Assembly (NCBI GenBank): GCA_900542305.1 | Contig: UQMU01000012.1 | Location: 1 to 56,958, forward strand | Reading direction: 5' to 3' | DNA length: 56,958 nt | From: an uncultured Collinsella sp. | GTDB lineage: Bacteria > Actinomycetota > Coriobacteriia > Coriobacteriales > Coriobacteriaceae | Position numbers and translations under genes: made by a program | The notes under the pieces: model-generated | What the model saw: the letters and a program-made list of their open reading frames with translations, nothing else | Databases searched by the model: none | Told to the model about the DNA's origin: nothing | In this document: piece after piece, positions 1 through 8,299 of the stretch | Layout: each line of letters opens with the position of its first letter | Position numbering within the stretch: the stretch's first letter is position 1

Positions 1-53
1 TACGGCGACCACCGAGATCTACACTCTTTCCCTACACGACGCTCTTCCGATCT
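1..53. other. Illumina sequencing adapter contamination
   Basis: This sequence matches the Illumina P5/TruSeq universal adapter lacking its first five bases and ending in the diagnostic CTCTTCCGATCT at 42-53. It is not genomic. It marks an untrimmed read end fixed at the contig edge, so coordinates and features to its left do not exist. Confidence 0.97.
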
Positions 54-1359
54 AGTCGCGCTGGCGCAGGTCGTATTCGTTGCTGCTGATGATGGCTTCC
101 AGGCGCTCGCGCGGAACGCCATGCTCGCATAGGTCGCGGCAGGCGTCCTGGAACACGCGGCGCAGCTCACGCGCCACGCCGGGCTGTGCGTTTTGCAGCA
201 TGATGAGCTCGTAGGGCTGCAGGCTCTCGGCCGCGGTGTAGCTCACCACGTTGCCGCCCAGGCCGGCGGCCAGAATGGCCTTCTTAACCGGCGCTTCGTT
301 GGAGCCCAGCAGTGCCTCAAACAGGATATCCGCCGCGATCGTGCGCTTGCGGTCGAGCGCGCTGCCCAGCACAAGGCCCAGGCCAACCAGAGCGTTCTCG
401 GGCGTGGTGGCCATCTCGACGCGCTTGTACTCGCAGGTCACGGGTGCCTGCACGCCCAGCGGATTGGGCGCCAGCGTGGACGGGTCCTCGCCGGCGGCGA
501 CGGCAGCGTCCATGCGGCGGCTCGCAGCACTCGGCTGCGACAGATAACGCTCGTCCAAAAAGGCCAGCGCGCGGTCCACGTCCAGGTCGCCGTAGAGCGT
601 GATGTAGGAGTTGGAAGGATTGTAGTGGCGCGCGTGCGTGTCCAGGAACTGCTCGTAGGTGAGCGCGGGGATCGCGCGCGGGTCGCCACCGCTCTCGTGT
701 GCATAGGCGGTGTCGGGGTAGAACGCGGCGTTGACGGCGTCGTCCAGCACGCTCATGGGGTCGGACAGCGCACCCTTCATCTCGTTGAACACCACACCGT
801 TATAGCGCAGCGTGCCCTCGCGCAGGCTCGCGGAGCTGCTGTCGCCCTCGGCGTCCTCCGGCAGGTCCAGCTCGTAGTGCCAGCCCTCCTGCTCAAAAAT
901 GGTGGGCTTGGTATAGATGGCCGGGTTGAACACCGCGTCCAGATACACGTCCATCAGGTTGTACAGATCCTGCTCGTTGGTGGTGGCAACGGGGTAGATG
1001 GTCTTGTCGGGGTAGGTCATGGCGTTGAGGAACGTCTGCATGGAGCTCTTGATCAGGTCGACAAACGGCTCCTTGACGGGGAACTTGGCCGACCCGCACA
1101 GTACCGAGTGCTCAAGAATATGGAACACGCCGGTAGAATCGGCCGGCGGCGTCTTAAAGCCAATGGCAAAGGCCTTGTTTTCGTCGTCGCACGCCAGGTA
1201 CAGCAGGCGAGCGCCCGAGGCGGTGTGGCGCAGCACGTAAGCGTCCGAGTCGAGCTCGGGCACGGTCTCGCGGCGCTCGACGACAAAGCCGTGGCAGGTA
1301 GTGCCGGGCACCAGCAGTGCAGCGGCTGCGGCGCGCGGGTCGGTTGAGGTGGTGGGCAT
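54..1359 (-). CDS. M16C-type zinc metalloprotease (presequence protease-like), C-terminally truncated by contig end
   Basis: N-terminal 435 residues of an insulinase/pitrilysin-superfamily protease of the PreP/Cym1 (M16C) type, which degrades short peptides in a closed chamber. The inverted zinc motif HxxEH is at residues 80-84 (HILEH), followed by the conserved block around FPVKEPF and the NAMTYPDKT segment. Family members are about 950-1000 residues, so more than half is missing. The start is ATG at 1359, preceded by AGGAGA at good spacing; an upstream in-frame extension has no such site. The apparent stop (reverse of 52-54) uses two adapter bases and is not real. Family assignment is confident; the physiological substrate is unknown. 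Confidence 0.9.
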
Positions 1360-1522
1360 ATGCAGTCTCCTTTGACGCCCCAGCGGGGGCGAATCGAGTC
1401 GAATCCACGAGAGTATACCCATATGGGGCCGCGACCCTGCGGCGAACTGGAGACGATGCAGCCGGATTGGGCATAGGTCCCGCGTGCCCGCCGCACGTGC
1501 GTGGAAAATTGGACACTCGCCA

Positions 1523-1673
1523 AACGAGAGTGGATATTCGGACGGACGAGCGAGGATTTCCGGATACCTATCGAACGAGAGTGGATATTTGGACGGAATT
1601 TGCCGCAAAAGCCCCAAAAACCGTCCAAATATCCACTCTCGATATCCGACCGTCCGAAAATCCTCGCTCGTCC
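1523..1673. repeat. Nested direct and inverted repeat cluster
   Basis: A 23-bp unit at 1523-1545 recurs at 1574-1596 with one difference. The second copy forms a perfect 21-bp inverted repeat with 1621-1641 around a 24-bp loop. An outer pair, 1544-1564 and 1653-1673, is inverted with 20 of 21 matches. The whole block could fold into a long cruciform or RNA hairpin. It resembles dispersed REP/BIME-like intergenic elements; no coding function is visible. Confidence 0.85.
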
Positions 1674-1799
1674 ATCACTCGCGTATCTCTCGTCTCTCAT
1701 TCGTCTCTAATATGAGAGATGACAGGAAGATGAGAGAAAAATATGAGAGATAACTGAGCATCAAAGAGACAGGCAATCATCGTATTGTCTCAATACCGA

Positions 1800-1827
1800 T
1801 TGTTCTACCAGCAAAAATATGTATAAA
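1800..1827 (+). promoter_or_regulatory. Candidate promoter for the AlbA_2/ATPase gene
   Basis: TTGTTC (1800-1805), 16-bp spacer, TATAAA (1822-1827) in an AT-rich patch. It lies between the two halves of the GAGAGA array and is the best sigma70-like match upstream of the gene at 1983. Confidence 0.5.
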
Positions 1828-1849
1828 TGAAGCAAATGGTAGACATTCC

Positions 1850-1905
1850 ATCTCTCATCTATCTCTCTATCTCTAAGCCGAGAGATAGAGAGATAGATGA
1901 GAGAT
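1850..1905. repeat. Perfect 25-bp inverted repeat (leader hairpin or operator)
   Basis: 1850-1874 and 1881-1905 are exact reverse complements around a 6-base loop. The stem is built from the AGAGAT motif itself. It lies downstream of the candidate promoter, so it would be in the 5' leader. There is no T tract, which argues against a simple terminator. Confidence 0.85.
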
Positions 1906-1982
1906 AATTACGAGAGATAACTGAGAGACGAGGGAAATCTATCCGCGGCATTCTCCGCAGGACCGAGCGAAAGGACGTGCAG

Positions 1983-3449
1983 ATGAACGAAAACGAGCTG
2001 ACCGGTCTGCTTGAGTCTTTAAGGCGTATGGGCTCGGATGATCTTAACGTCGAAGTGAAGGAGAGCGCCACGACGCTTTCCCGCGATGTGTGGGAAACGG
2101 TGAGCGCATTCGCGAACACTGCCGGCGGAATTATCGTGCTCGGAGTGAGTGAGCGCGCAGGTTTTGTCCCGGTTGAGAACTTCGAGACCGAGAAAGTGCT
2201 CAACCAATTTGTGTCAGGCATGGGTGATGCGGGCGGTCGAGGAAAGCTGGCCAATCCGCCTAAATACACGATCGAGCGAGTGGAGCTTCAGGGCGTCATC
2301 GTTCTCATCATTACGATTGAGGAGCTCGATCCGTCGAGCAAGCCCTGCTATGTCATAGAGCGGGGCGCCCAGGGCGGCAGCTACAAGCGCATCGATGACA
2401 AAGATGTCCCGCTTTCATCGACCGAAGTGCTCGCATTGGCGTCATACGGTCGAGCGACTCCGAGCGATCGGGACGCGGTGGCGGGTGCGGGCGCGGACAA
2501 TCTCGACGAGACGCTGGTCGACCGTACGATAGATCGGGCTTTCTCGTTGACGCCCCGGGCAATGCGCGGCGCGCCGGACAAACAAACGAAGCTGGAGCGC
2601 CTAAATATCCTTGATTCCCAGGGCAATGTCACCAAGGCTGGACTCCTAGTTGTGGGCACCTACCCTCAGCAGTTCTATCCCAAGCTCTTTATCGATGTGG
2701 CGGTCTATGCCGGAACGCAGAAGGGCGCGGCGGGGTCGTTGAGGTTCATGGACCGTACGATCTGCGAGGGAACGTTGGGCGAAATGATCTCGGATGCCGT
2801 CGCGGCAATCGCCAAGAATTTGCGGCGAACCTCGACGATCCAAGGCGTCTCGCGTGTCGACTCGCTGGAGATTCCCGAGGAAGTCCTGCGCGAGGCAATC
2901 GCCAACGCCGTAATCCACCGAGAATACGGAGATCGGTTCTGTGGGCAGTCGATCGCTGTTGACGTCTTTGATGACCGTATCGAGGTGACGAACCCCGGCG
3001 GCCTATACGGAGGAAAGACTCGCGAGAACCTGTTTGACGGCAGCTCCCGATGTCGCAATGCGACGCTTGTGAAGCTCATGTCGCTTGTCCCATTGCTCGA
3101 CGGCGCGGGCTCGCCTGCCGAGGGTAACGGGTCGGGCATTCCAATGATGCTCGATGCCATGCGTGCGCAAGGTCTGGCCGAGCCATTGTTTTGCCCCGGT
3201 TTCGACCGGTTTAAGGTTGTCCTCTACCGAGCGAAGGTTGAGCAAATCGATCATGGCGGGGACTTAATTGTGGCGGCACTCAAACGCTACGGCGAGCTGG
3301 GGACGCGTGAGCTGGCAGAACGTACGGGGCTTACAATTTCCCAGGTTAGGTCGCGCGTCAACGCGCTCATTGCTCAAGGCGAGCTCGAGCCCACGGCGCC
3401 GGCGACGAGCCGCAACCGCAAGTATCGACTGTCGGAGCGCGTGGGATAG
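1983..3449 (+). CDS. AlbA_2 (Schlafen-like) domain / ATP-binding putative transcriptional regulator
   Basis: 488 residues. The N-terminus (about 15-130) matches the AlbA_2 fold: a VEVKES start, a nucleic-acid-contact segment and AFANTAGGIIVLGV. A middle region carries the REAIANAVIHREY and IEVTNPGGLYGG motifs of the RecG-C-like/HATPase_c_4 family. The C-terminus (about 425-488) is a winged helix (GTRELAERTGLTISQVRSRVNAL). Such proteins are annotated as ATP-binding regulators and often sit in accessory regions. ATG 1983 is chosen over GTG 1977 because AAAGGA (1970-1975) lies 7 bases before ATG but only one before GTG. The repeat array upstream may be its own operator. The ligand and targets are unknown. 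Confidence 0.85.
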   Translation: MNENELTGLLESLRRMGSDDLNVEVKESATTLSRDVWETVSAFANTAGGIIVLGVSERAGFVPVENFETEKVLNQFVSGMGDAGGRGKLANPPKYTIERVELQGVIVLIITIEELDPSSKPCYVIERGAQGGSYKRIDDKDVPLSSTEVLALASYGRATPSDRDAVAGAGADNLDETLVDRTIDRAFSLTPRAMRGAPDKQTKLERLNILDSQGNVTKAGLLVVGTYPQQFYPKLFIDVAVYAGTQKGAAGSLRFMDRTICEGTLGEMISDAVAAIAKNLRRTSTIQGVSRVDSLEIPEEVLREAIANAVIHREYGDRFCGQSIAVDVFDDRIEVTNPGGLYGGKTRENLFDGSSRCRNATLVKLMSLVPLLDGAGSPAEGNGSGIPMMLDAMRAQGLAEPLFCPGFDRFKVVLYRAKVEQIDHGGDLIVAALKRYGELGTRELAERTGLTISQVRSRVNALIAQGELEPTAPATSRNRKYRLSERVG

Positions 3450-3549
3450 ATGCGTTAGTGGACGAGGCGACCCAATAATCGACCCTCGATTGGCGTCCAT
3501 TAAGGTAAAGCGGTTGTTGCCCAGTCGACGGTGATGCTAAAGACTCGGC

Positions 3550-4041
3550 TTACGCCGGCATGGCCCCGAACCCGTCTATCAGGAACAGCCTGAGAACCAG
3601 CTTGATGACATTTCCCGGTTTGACTTCTGCCGCGTCAAAGACGTGGCGCTCGGCGAGCTCGCTGCAGTATGCATAGATGTCGCGGATAAGGTCCGCGCCC
3701 GAGAGCGTAAACATGTAGCCTGCGTCCGAAAGCGCATTGGGCGCGGCAGGCAACTTGGCCATGTGACAGAACGTTTGCAGGTCGGGCGCCATAACGTTCT
3801 GGTAGTCGAGGTGGCCGTTGGCATCCTGCGCGGCAAGCTCCAATTGGCGCACAAAATCCAGCGCCGCCGCTAACACAAAGCTCGGCGTAGGCGCATTGAC
3901 GTCCTGAGTGGTCGCCACAAGCCTGCCCGCCGCCTGCGTGACAAGCCAAGCGACCTCGCGCTGGCAACGCACGGCCTTGCGCGTAACCGGCTTGATGGAC
4001 GAAGAAGAAACGCTTCCCTTAGGCGGATTCGAAGCAGCCAT
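3550..4041 (-). CDS. Hypothetical protein, about 163 residues
   Basis: I do not recognise this family. The start is ATG at 4041 (MAASNPPKG), preceded on the minus strand by GGAGGGT at 5-6 bases; a longer upstream reading lacks a ribosome site. The protein appears mostly alpha-helical and soluble, with a Ser/Pro-rich first 20 residues, no signal peptide and no membrane segment. It is convergent with the AlbA_2 gene and divergent from the HNH gene, and its codon use resembles its neighbours. It is probably a real lineage-specific gene because it has both a ribosome site and GC-rich third positions. Confidence 0.65.
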   Translation of the reverse strand: MAASNPPKGSVSSSSIKPVTRKAVRCQREVAWLVTQAAGRLVATTQDVNAPTPSFVLAAALDFVRQLELAAQDANGHLDYQNVMAPDLQTFCHMAKLPAAPNALSDAGYMFTLSGADLIRDIYAYCSELAERHVFDAAEVKPGNVIKLVLRLFLIDGFGAMPA

Positions 4042-4256
4042 AAGACCCTCCCATGAACAATCCGGCCCAACAAGCCCGGATGAAACACGTGCTACATCAG
4101 TATACAGGGAAGTGGGGTAGCGGGGTACAAGCACGCCAGCGGCAAACCGAGAGCATCAACGATGTGCCGATCGCGGAATGAGATCTCGTAATAATTGACT
4201 CTCGGCCATATTATTGAGGGGCATGACTCGCGTTCGTATGGTTGTAGGTGCTGGCG

Positions 4257-5339
4257 ATGAACGACATTGACCTTGCTGTTCCGTTGATGGATGGACCAAG
4301 CTATGACCGCGCCTGCAGTCTCGTGCCTTCCGAATACGTTGAGGCATGGGAGTGGTTTCTGGGTGAGGAACAGCGCGGCGGCGTTTGGACCAGCCTTCCG
4401 CACCACACCAAGGAAGATAGTCCTCAGTATCAGTACCGTTTGAGAATTGGCTCGGACTTCTTTCCCGTAACGCGGGATTCAGGGATCTTCTGGCCGGGCC
4501 AGGATCGGGTGAAGCAAGATCCCAATAAGATCTTTGCGCTTTCGGTCCATAACTCTAAAAAGAGCTTCTACACCGATGTGCCTCCGCTCTATTTGGACGA
4601 TGGTACGTGGGTTATTAAGTACTCGGTTCAAGCGCCGGGTACCGTTGGTTTTCGAGACCAGAATTACAACCGTAAAATGCTCAACTGCATGGAATGTGGC
4701 GTCCCAGTCGGAGTCATATTTGCAACCGAGGTGGGCTATAAGGTGCTCGGCCTTGCGTTTGTTGAGCGGTTCGAGCCCGAAAACGGATGGTTTGTTCTGC
4801 ACGGTCCTGTTCATAAAGGCGGACCGGACCCTCGTTTTGCGCCCGACATGAGTTATCTGAAGCACATACCCGTCGATATTGAGTTTGCCGGACAGGGTGT
4901 GACCGACGACGAAAAGGTCCGCTATGCGTTAAGGCGCGAGCGATTGGGGCAGCAATGGTTCCGCAGGCAGCTCGTTGCCGCCTATGATGGCCGTTGCGCG
5001 GTGTCGGACTGCGGCGTCAGCGAAGCTCTGGAGGCTGCACATATCGAGAATTACTCGGGACCCAAATCGCAGGTTGCCAGCAACGGCATTCTGCTTCGGC
5101 GCGATCTTCATTCCCTATTTGATGCTCACCTGATTTCGTTTGAGCCTGTTTGCGGCGAATATCGGCTGTGCGGATCGTACCTGCTGGATAAGACCGACTA
5201 CGCTTCCTTTGCGGGTGCGACGCTAAGGCAGCCGAATGAGCGTCAGTGGCGACCCGATACGGTGTTTCTTGAGGCCCATCGCATTGAGTTCGATCGCTCG
5301 GAAAAGAAGCGTGAAAAGGCGGGGCTTCTGCCGTATTAG
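4257..5339 (+). CDS. HNH endonuclease, possibly modification-dependent (SRA/PUA-like N-terminal domain)
   Basis: 360 residues. The C-terminal part (about 240-300) is an HNH nuclease: a C-x4-C pair in the CAVSDCG segment, H262 in AAHIENYSG, N276 and H285 in SNGILLRRDLHSLFDAH, giving the His-Asn-His arrangement. The N-terminal part (about 60-185) has a beta-rich pattern (GIFWPGQDRV, IFALSVHNSKKSFY, WVIKYSVQ, then YKVLGLAFVERFEPENGWFVL) that recalls the SRA-like domain joined to HNH in ScoMcrA-type type IV restriction enzymes. That match is from memory of the family and needs a profile search. The start is ATG 4257 with AGGTG 6 bases before; GTG 4248 has none. Confidence 0.8.
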   Translation: MNDIDLAVPLMDGPSYDRACSLVPSEYVEAWEWFLGEEQRGGVWTSLPHHTKEDSPQYQYRLRIGSDFFPVTRDSGIFWPGQDRVKQDPNKIFALSVHNSKKSFYTDVPPLYLDDGTWVIKYSVQAPGTVGFRDQNYNRKMLNCMECGVPVGVIFATEVGYKVLGLAFVERFEPENGWFVLHGPVHKGGPDPRFAPDMSYLKHIPVDIEFAGQGVTDDEKVRYALRRERLGQQWFRRQLVAAYDGRCAVSDCGVSEALEAAHIENYSGPKSQVASNGILLRRDLHSLFDAHLISFEPVCGEYRLCGSYLLDKTDYASFAGATLRQPNERQWRPDTVFLEAHRIEFDRSEKKREKAGLLPY

Positions 5340-5460
5340 CGTATTTGGCTTTGGCATTCTTTGACGATCGTGTTGTTTGATCGGATCGCGTGGCGATGCA
5401 ATCTCGCGCCCGCCCGCCGGTGCATGCTCTTCCTGATTTGTATAGCGAGAAGGGGCATGT

Positions 5461-5745
5461 ATGAGCTGGCGAGGCGATATTGCGATGGGGAAGTACGGAA
5501 AACTGCCGTGTGCCCTTATCGACAACAATATGTTTCCGGGCGTAGAAGTTGATTGCGGGTCGTTTGTCGTCGCCTGCCCTTGCTGCGGCTCGCAAATACC
5601 GTGTCTCGACATTCGGTTCATCGATGCACGTGACAGGTTCAGCGACGAAGTGAGGAAACGTACGGGCGTTCATATGCCGGTGTATCCGGAGAAATGCCCT
5701 GTTTGTGGCCTCGATATCGTGTACGACGCCGGCGACGAGGGATAG
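5461..5745 (+). CDS. Small zinc-ribbon-like protein
   Basis: 94 residues, unrecognised family. Two Cys pairs, CPCCG (about residue 39) and CPVCG (about residue 79), are spaced as in a zinc ribbon. The start ATG 5461 follows GAGAAGGGG (5447-5455). The gene is downstream of the HNH nuclease on the same strand with a 121-bp gap, so it may belong to the same accessory block. The zinc-binding role is inferred from the CxxC pairs alone. Confidence 0.65.
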   Translation: MSWRGDIAMGKYGKLPCALIDNNMFPGVEVDCGSFVVACPCCGSQIPCLDIRFIDARDRFSDEVRKRTGVHMPVYPEKCPVCGLDIVYDAGDEG

Positions 5746-5782
5746 GTGATGCGGAGGAGTTGGCTGTGAGTGTCTTTTGCCT

Positions 5783-6469
5783 CTACAAATAAATCCCCTC
5801 ACCGAGTTGCTTGTGGAACTCGGCGTGATGGTCGCGTGCCCAGGTAAAGAGCGCCTGGTCAAAGTCGGTACGCGTGGCCGGGACGCCAAAGACGCCGGCA
5901 ACTTCGACGCGTATAAACTCCAGTGCCGGCAGCTTGTTGATGGCAGTGAGGGCAAACGGGGACGAGGGCTCCTCGAACAGATAGCGGCTGCCTTGCAGCG
6001 CGTCGCAACTGGTGCACGTGTTGCCGAGCGACGGGGCTTTGGAGGCTCGCGCGCCTACGGGCTTGTAGCCGCAACGCTTATGAAGGTAGTCGCGGATCTC
6101 GCCCGGCACGCAGCCAAGAGCGGGCACGATGGCGAGTGCGTTGGTGTTGGCCGTGTCGATGGCAATGTGCCCGGCTTCGTTGGGCGTGTGCGCGATGGCG
6201 ATGCTCTTGTCGTTATCGGTTCGATAGGGAATGCCGAAGGCCGCGACCGAGGTCTCTTTGTGACACTTCCAGCACTCGCGCTTGCCCAGTACTAGATATA
6301 TATACGGCGCTGAGGGGTCGGATCGGTCAACACCGGGCAGCCACTCGGCAAAGGGCTCGGGGTTGACGCCGCTGGGTACATACCAGATCTTCTTGGTCCG
6401 GTCCCATTTGGCGCCCAGCGCCTTGGCTTCTTCTTTGTGCGAAAAGGGGACATCGAGCTCGGTGCGCAT
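5783..6469 (-). CDS. DUF5710 domain-containing protein
   Basis: 228 residues. Residues 3-45 (LDVPFSHKEEAKALGAKWD..KKIWYVPSG...FAEWLPG) match the DUF5710 pattern often attached to DNA-processing or mobile-element proteins. Further on are CWKCH and CTSC pairs that may bind zinc. The start ATG 6469 has AGGAGC 5 bases before it; the long upstream extension includes no convincing ribosome site. The gene converges on the zinc-ribbon gene with 37 bp between stops. The function is unknown. Confidence 0.75.
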   Translation of the reverse strand: MRTELDVPFSHKEEAKALGAKWDRTKKIWYVPSGVNPEPFAEWLPGVDRSDPSAPYIYLVLGKRECWKCHKETSVAAFGIPYRTDNDKSIAIAHTPNEAGHIAIDTANTNALAIVPALGCVPGEIRDYLHKRCGYKPVGARASKAPSLGNTCTSCDALQGSRYLFEEPSSPFALTAINKLPALEFIRVEVAGVFGVPATRTDFDQALFTWARDHHAEFHKQLGEGIYL

Positions 6470-6715
6470 GGCGGCTCCTTGGTGCTGCAGGTGCAAGTGG
6501 CTCAAGGATACCGCAGGACGCAGACATCGCGGCGTTTTGCTGAGAAGTTGCGGCTTGGATGGGTTCGAGATGTGTTGGTCTCGGCCTCGGTGACTATTGG
6601 GGCGGTTTTGATTGACTGCGGAGTCAGCCGGGATAGGCACTTGGGTCGCTGACGCGGTTTTGTGTATGGGCAGGGTGGTTGCTTGGGCGGTTGGAGCTGC
6701 CAGCTGATTTGGCGA

Positions 6716-6756
6716 CATAAAACAAAACAGCCCAGAGGACATAGCCTCTGAGCTGC
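6716..6756 (-). terminator. Rho-independent terminator of tRNA-Val
   Basis: Stem 6729-6739 / 6746-6756 (11 bp, one G-U) with a T-rich tract on the minus strand at 6728-6721. It lies immediately downstream of the tRNA. Confidence 0.85.
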
Positions 6757-6764
6757 GAACATTT

Positions 6765-6838
6765 GGTGGGCGTTAGAAGATTTGAACTTCTGACCTCTTC
6801 CGTGTCAGGGAAGCGCTCTCCCCCTGAGCTAAACGCCC
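6765..6838 (-). tRNA. tRNA-Val (GAC)
   Basis: Complete cloverleaf on the minus strand: acceptor GGGCGTT/AACGCCC, D-stem GCTC/GAGC, anticodon stem CTTCC/GGAAG with loop CTGACAC (anticodon GAC), T-loop TTCAAAT. Discriminator A and an encoded CCA (reverse of 6765-6767). Confidence 0.95.
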
Positions 6839-6867
6839 GATCAAGGGTGCGCAAGCGCGCAAGGGAT

Positions 6868-6896
6868 AATATAACGGAGCCTGAACTCGGTGGCAA
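6868..6896 (-). promoter_or_regulatory. Promoter of tRNA-Val
   Basis: On the minus strand TTGCCA, 17-bp spacer, TATATT, placed about 30 bp upstream of the tRNA 5' end. Confidence 0.7.
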
Positions 6897-7127
6897 GAAC
6901 ATTTTTAAAAATCGCTTACATTGTGGAATTCGGGGGCTTTGTCGCATCCATTTCAAAAGAGCCTGCTGCCGCGATTTGGCTGTCGCATAATGCAAGGCCA
7001 TTGCGGTATCGAGCTATGGAAAGACGCCTGCGGAATTGTCCTACCGATAAGCGGACAAGCCTCCAGCTGGTGACTTCGCCGTGGTAAGGTAAGCCGAATT
7101 GTTTCCAGGCTGTTTCGGGGGAGTGGA

Positions 7128-8150
7128 ATGAGCAAAGAGTGTGTCGAGCAGGTCGAAGGCGCAGGGGCTTCGGTGCCGATGACCGATATATCGAACATTG
7201 ATGTGCCCGAGGGCACCGACGAGCTCAGCCGCAACACCCGTCGCGCATGGCGCGACCGCCTGAACAGCGCTTCGACGCGCAAGATGATCACGGGCGTCTT
7301 GGCTACGCTGGTGGGCGGTTCGTTTTGGGGCTTCTCGGGCACCAGCGCGAGTTTTTTGTTCGATACCTACCATGTCGATACGCTGTGGCTTATGAGCGTG
7401 CGTCAGATTCTCGCCGGCCTGCTCTTTATGGCTGTGGTTGTCACGCGCGACCGCGCACGCCTGGTCAAGCTTTGGACGACGCCCGCTGATCGCAAGCAGC
7501 TGCTGCTCTTTACCGCTTTTGGCCTGCTGTTCAACCAGTTTTGCTATCTTTCGGCCGTGCGCCTGACCAACGCCGGAACCGCGACGGTCCTTCAGTGCCT
7601 GCAGCTGGTCATCATCATGGGATATACCTGCATCACCGATCACCGCAAACCGCGCATGCGCGAGGTTATCGGTATCGGCCTGGCCCTTGGCGGCACGTTT
7701 TTGATCGCCACCGGCGGCGACCCCACGAGCCTGAGCATCTCGCCGCTCGGACTGGTGGCGGGTCTTATGTGCGCGGTGAGCGCCACCTGCATGGCGGTGA
7801 TTCCCGCCAAGATTCTGCCCGAATACGGCAGTCCCATCGTTACGGGCTCAGCCATGCTCACGGCTGGTATCATCACCTGCACCATCGTGCGGCCTTGGGC
7901 CCATATGCCGGCGCTCGATGCCGCCGGCGTCGAGGCGCTCGCGGTGTTTGTGGTCGTGGGCTCGTTTTTGGCGTACATGCTCTATATGCAGGGCGTCAAG
8001 GACATCGGCTCGGTGCGTGCGAGCTTGATCGGAACCGTGGAGCCGGTCTCGGCGACCATCACCAGCGCTGTTATGCTGGGCACGGTGTTTTTGCCGACCG
8101 ACCTTATCGGCTTCGCCATGATCATCGTGATGATGTTCCTTACGGTGTAG
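7128..8150 (+). CDS. EamA/DMT-superfamily transporter
   Basis: 340 residues with about ten predicted membrane helices after a roughly 55-residue hydrophilic N-terminus. Two EamA repeats are visible: the first begins VLATLVGGSFWGFSGTSASFL, the second LSISPLGLVAGLMCAVSATCMAVIPAKIL. The segment ASLIGTVEPVSATITS is the typical last-helix motif of these metabolite exporters. The start ATG follows GGGGGAG (7117-7123). It is a single-gene unit between tRNA-Val and the DUF4012 gene. The substrate cannot be told from sequence. Confidence 0.88.
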   Translation: MSKECVEQVEGAGASVPMTDISNIDVPEGTDELSRNTRRAWRDRLNSASTRKMITGVLATLVGGSFWGFSGTSASFLFDTYHVDTLWLMSVRQILAGLLFMAVVVTRDRARLVKLWTTPADRKQLLLFTAFGLLFNQFCYLSAVRLTNAGTATVLQCLQLVIIMGYTCITDHRKPRMREVIGIGLALGGTFLIATGGDPTSLSISPLGLVAGLMCAVSATCMAVIPAKILPEYGSPIVTGSAMLTAGIITCTIVRPWAHMPALDAAGVEALAVFVVVGSFLAYMLYMQGVKDIGSVRASLIGTVEPVSATITSAVMLGTVFLPTDLIGFAMIIVMMFLTV

Positions 8151-8299
8151 CTGGCGCCGCCGCCAAGACAGATAAGGTGTTGTGCCACATTTTCGCCAAT
8201 TGATATCCGTGTCTGGAATTTAGCTGTCGATGCTCAATATGCCATAAACTAATAGCGTTATGGACTTTTCTATTGCGACTCAATTGCGAGGATTTCTTT

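Larger units (their letters stand above)
1684..1928. repeat. GAGAGA/TCTCTC motif array upstream of the AlbA_2 gene
   Basis: At least eight copies of TGAGAGA, CGAGAGA or their complements occur, for example at 1686, 1694, 1713, 1731, 1744, 1851, 1898, 1912 and 1922. The 14-mer GAGAGATAACTGAG appears twice (1745-1758 and 1912-1925). The array surrounds a promoter-like sequence and ends about 55 bp before the next gene, so it may be an operator cluster. That role is inferred. Confidence 0.7.

Noticed and set aside
1684..1928. CRISPR-like array
   Set aside because: Motif spacing is irregular, units are only 7-14 bp and there are no uniform spacers or cas genes.
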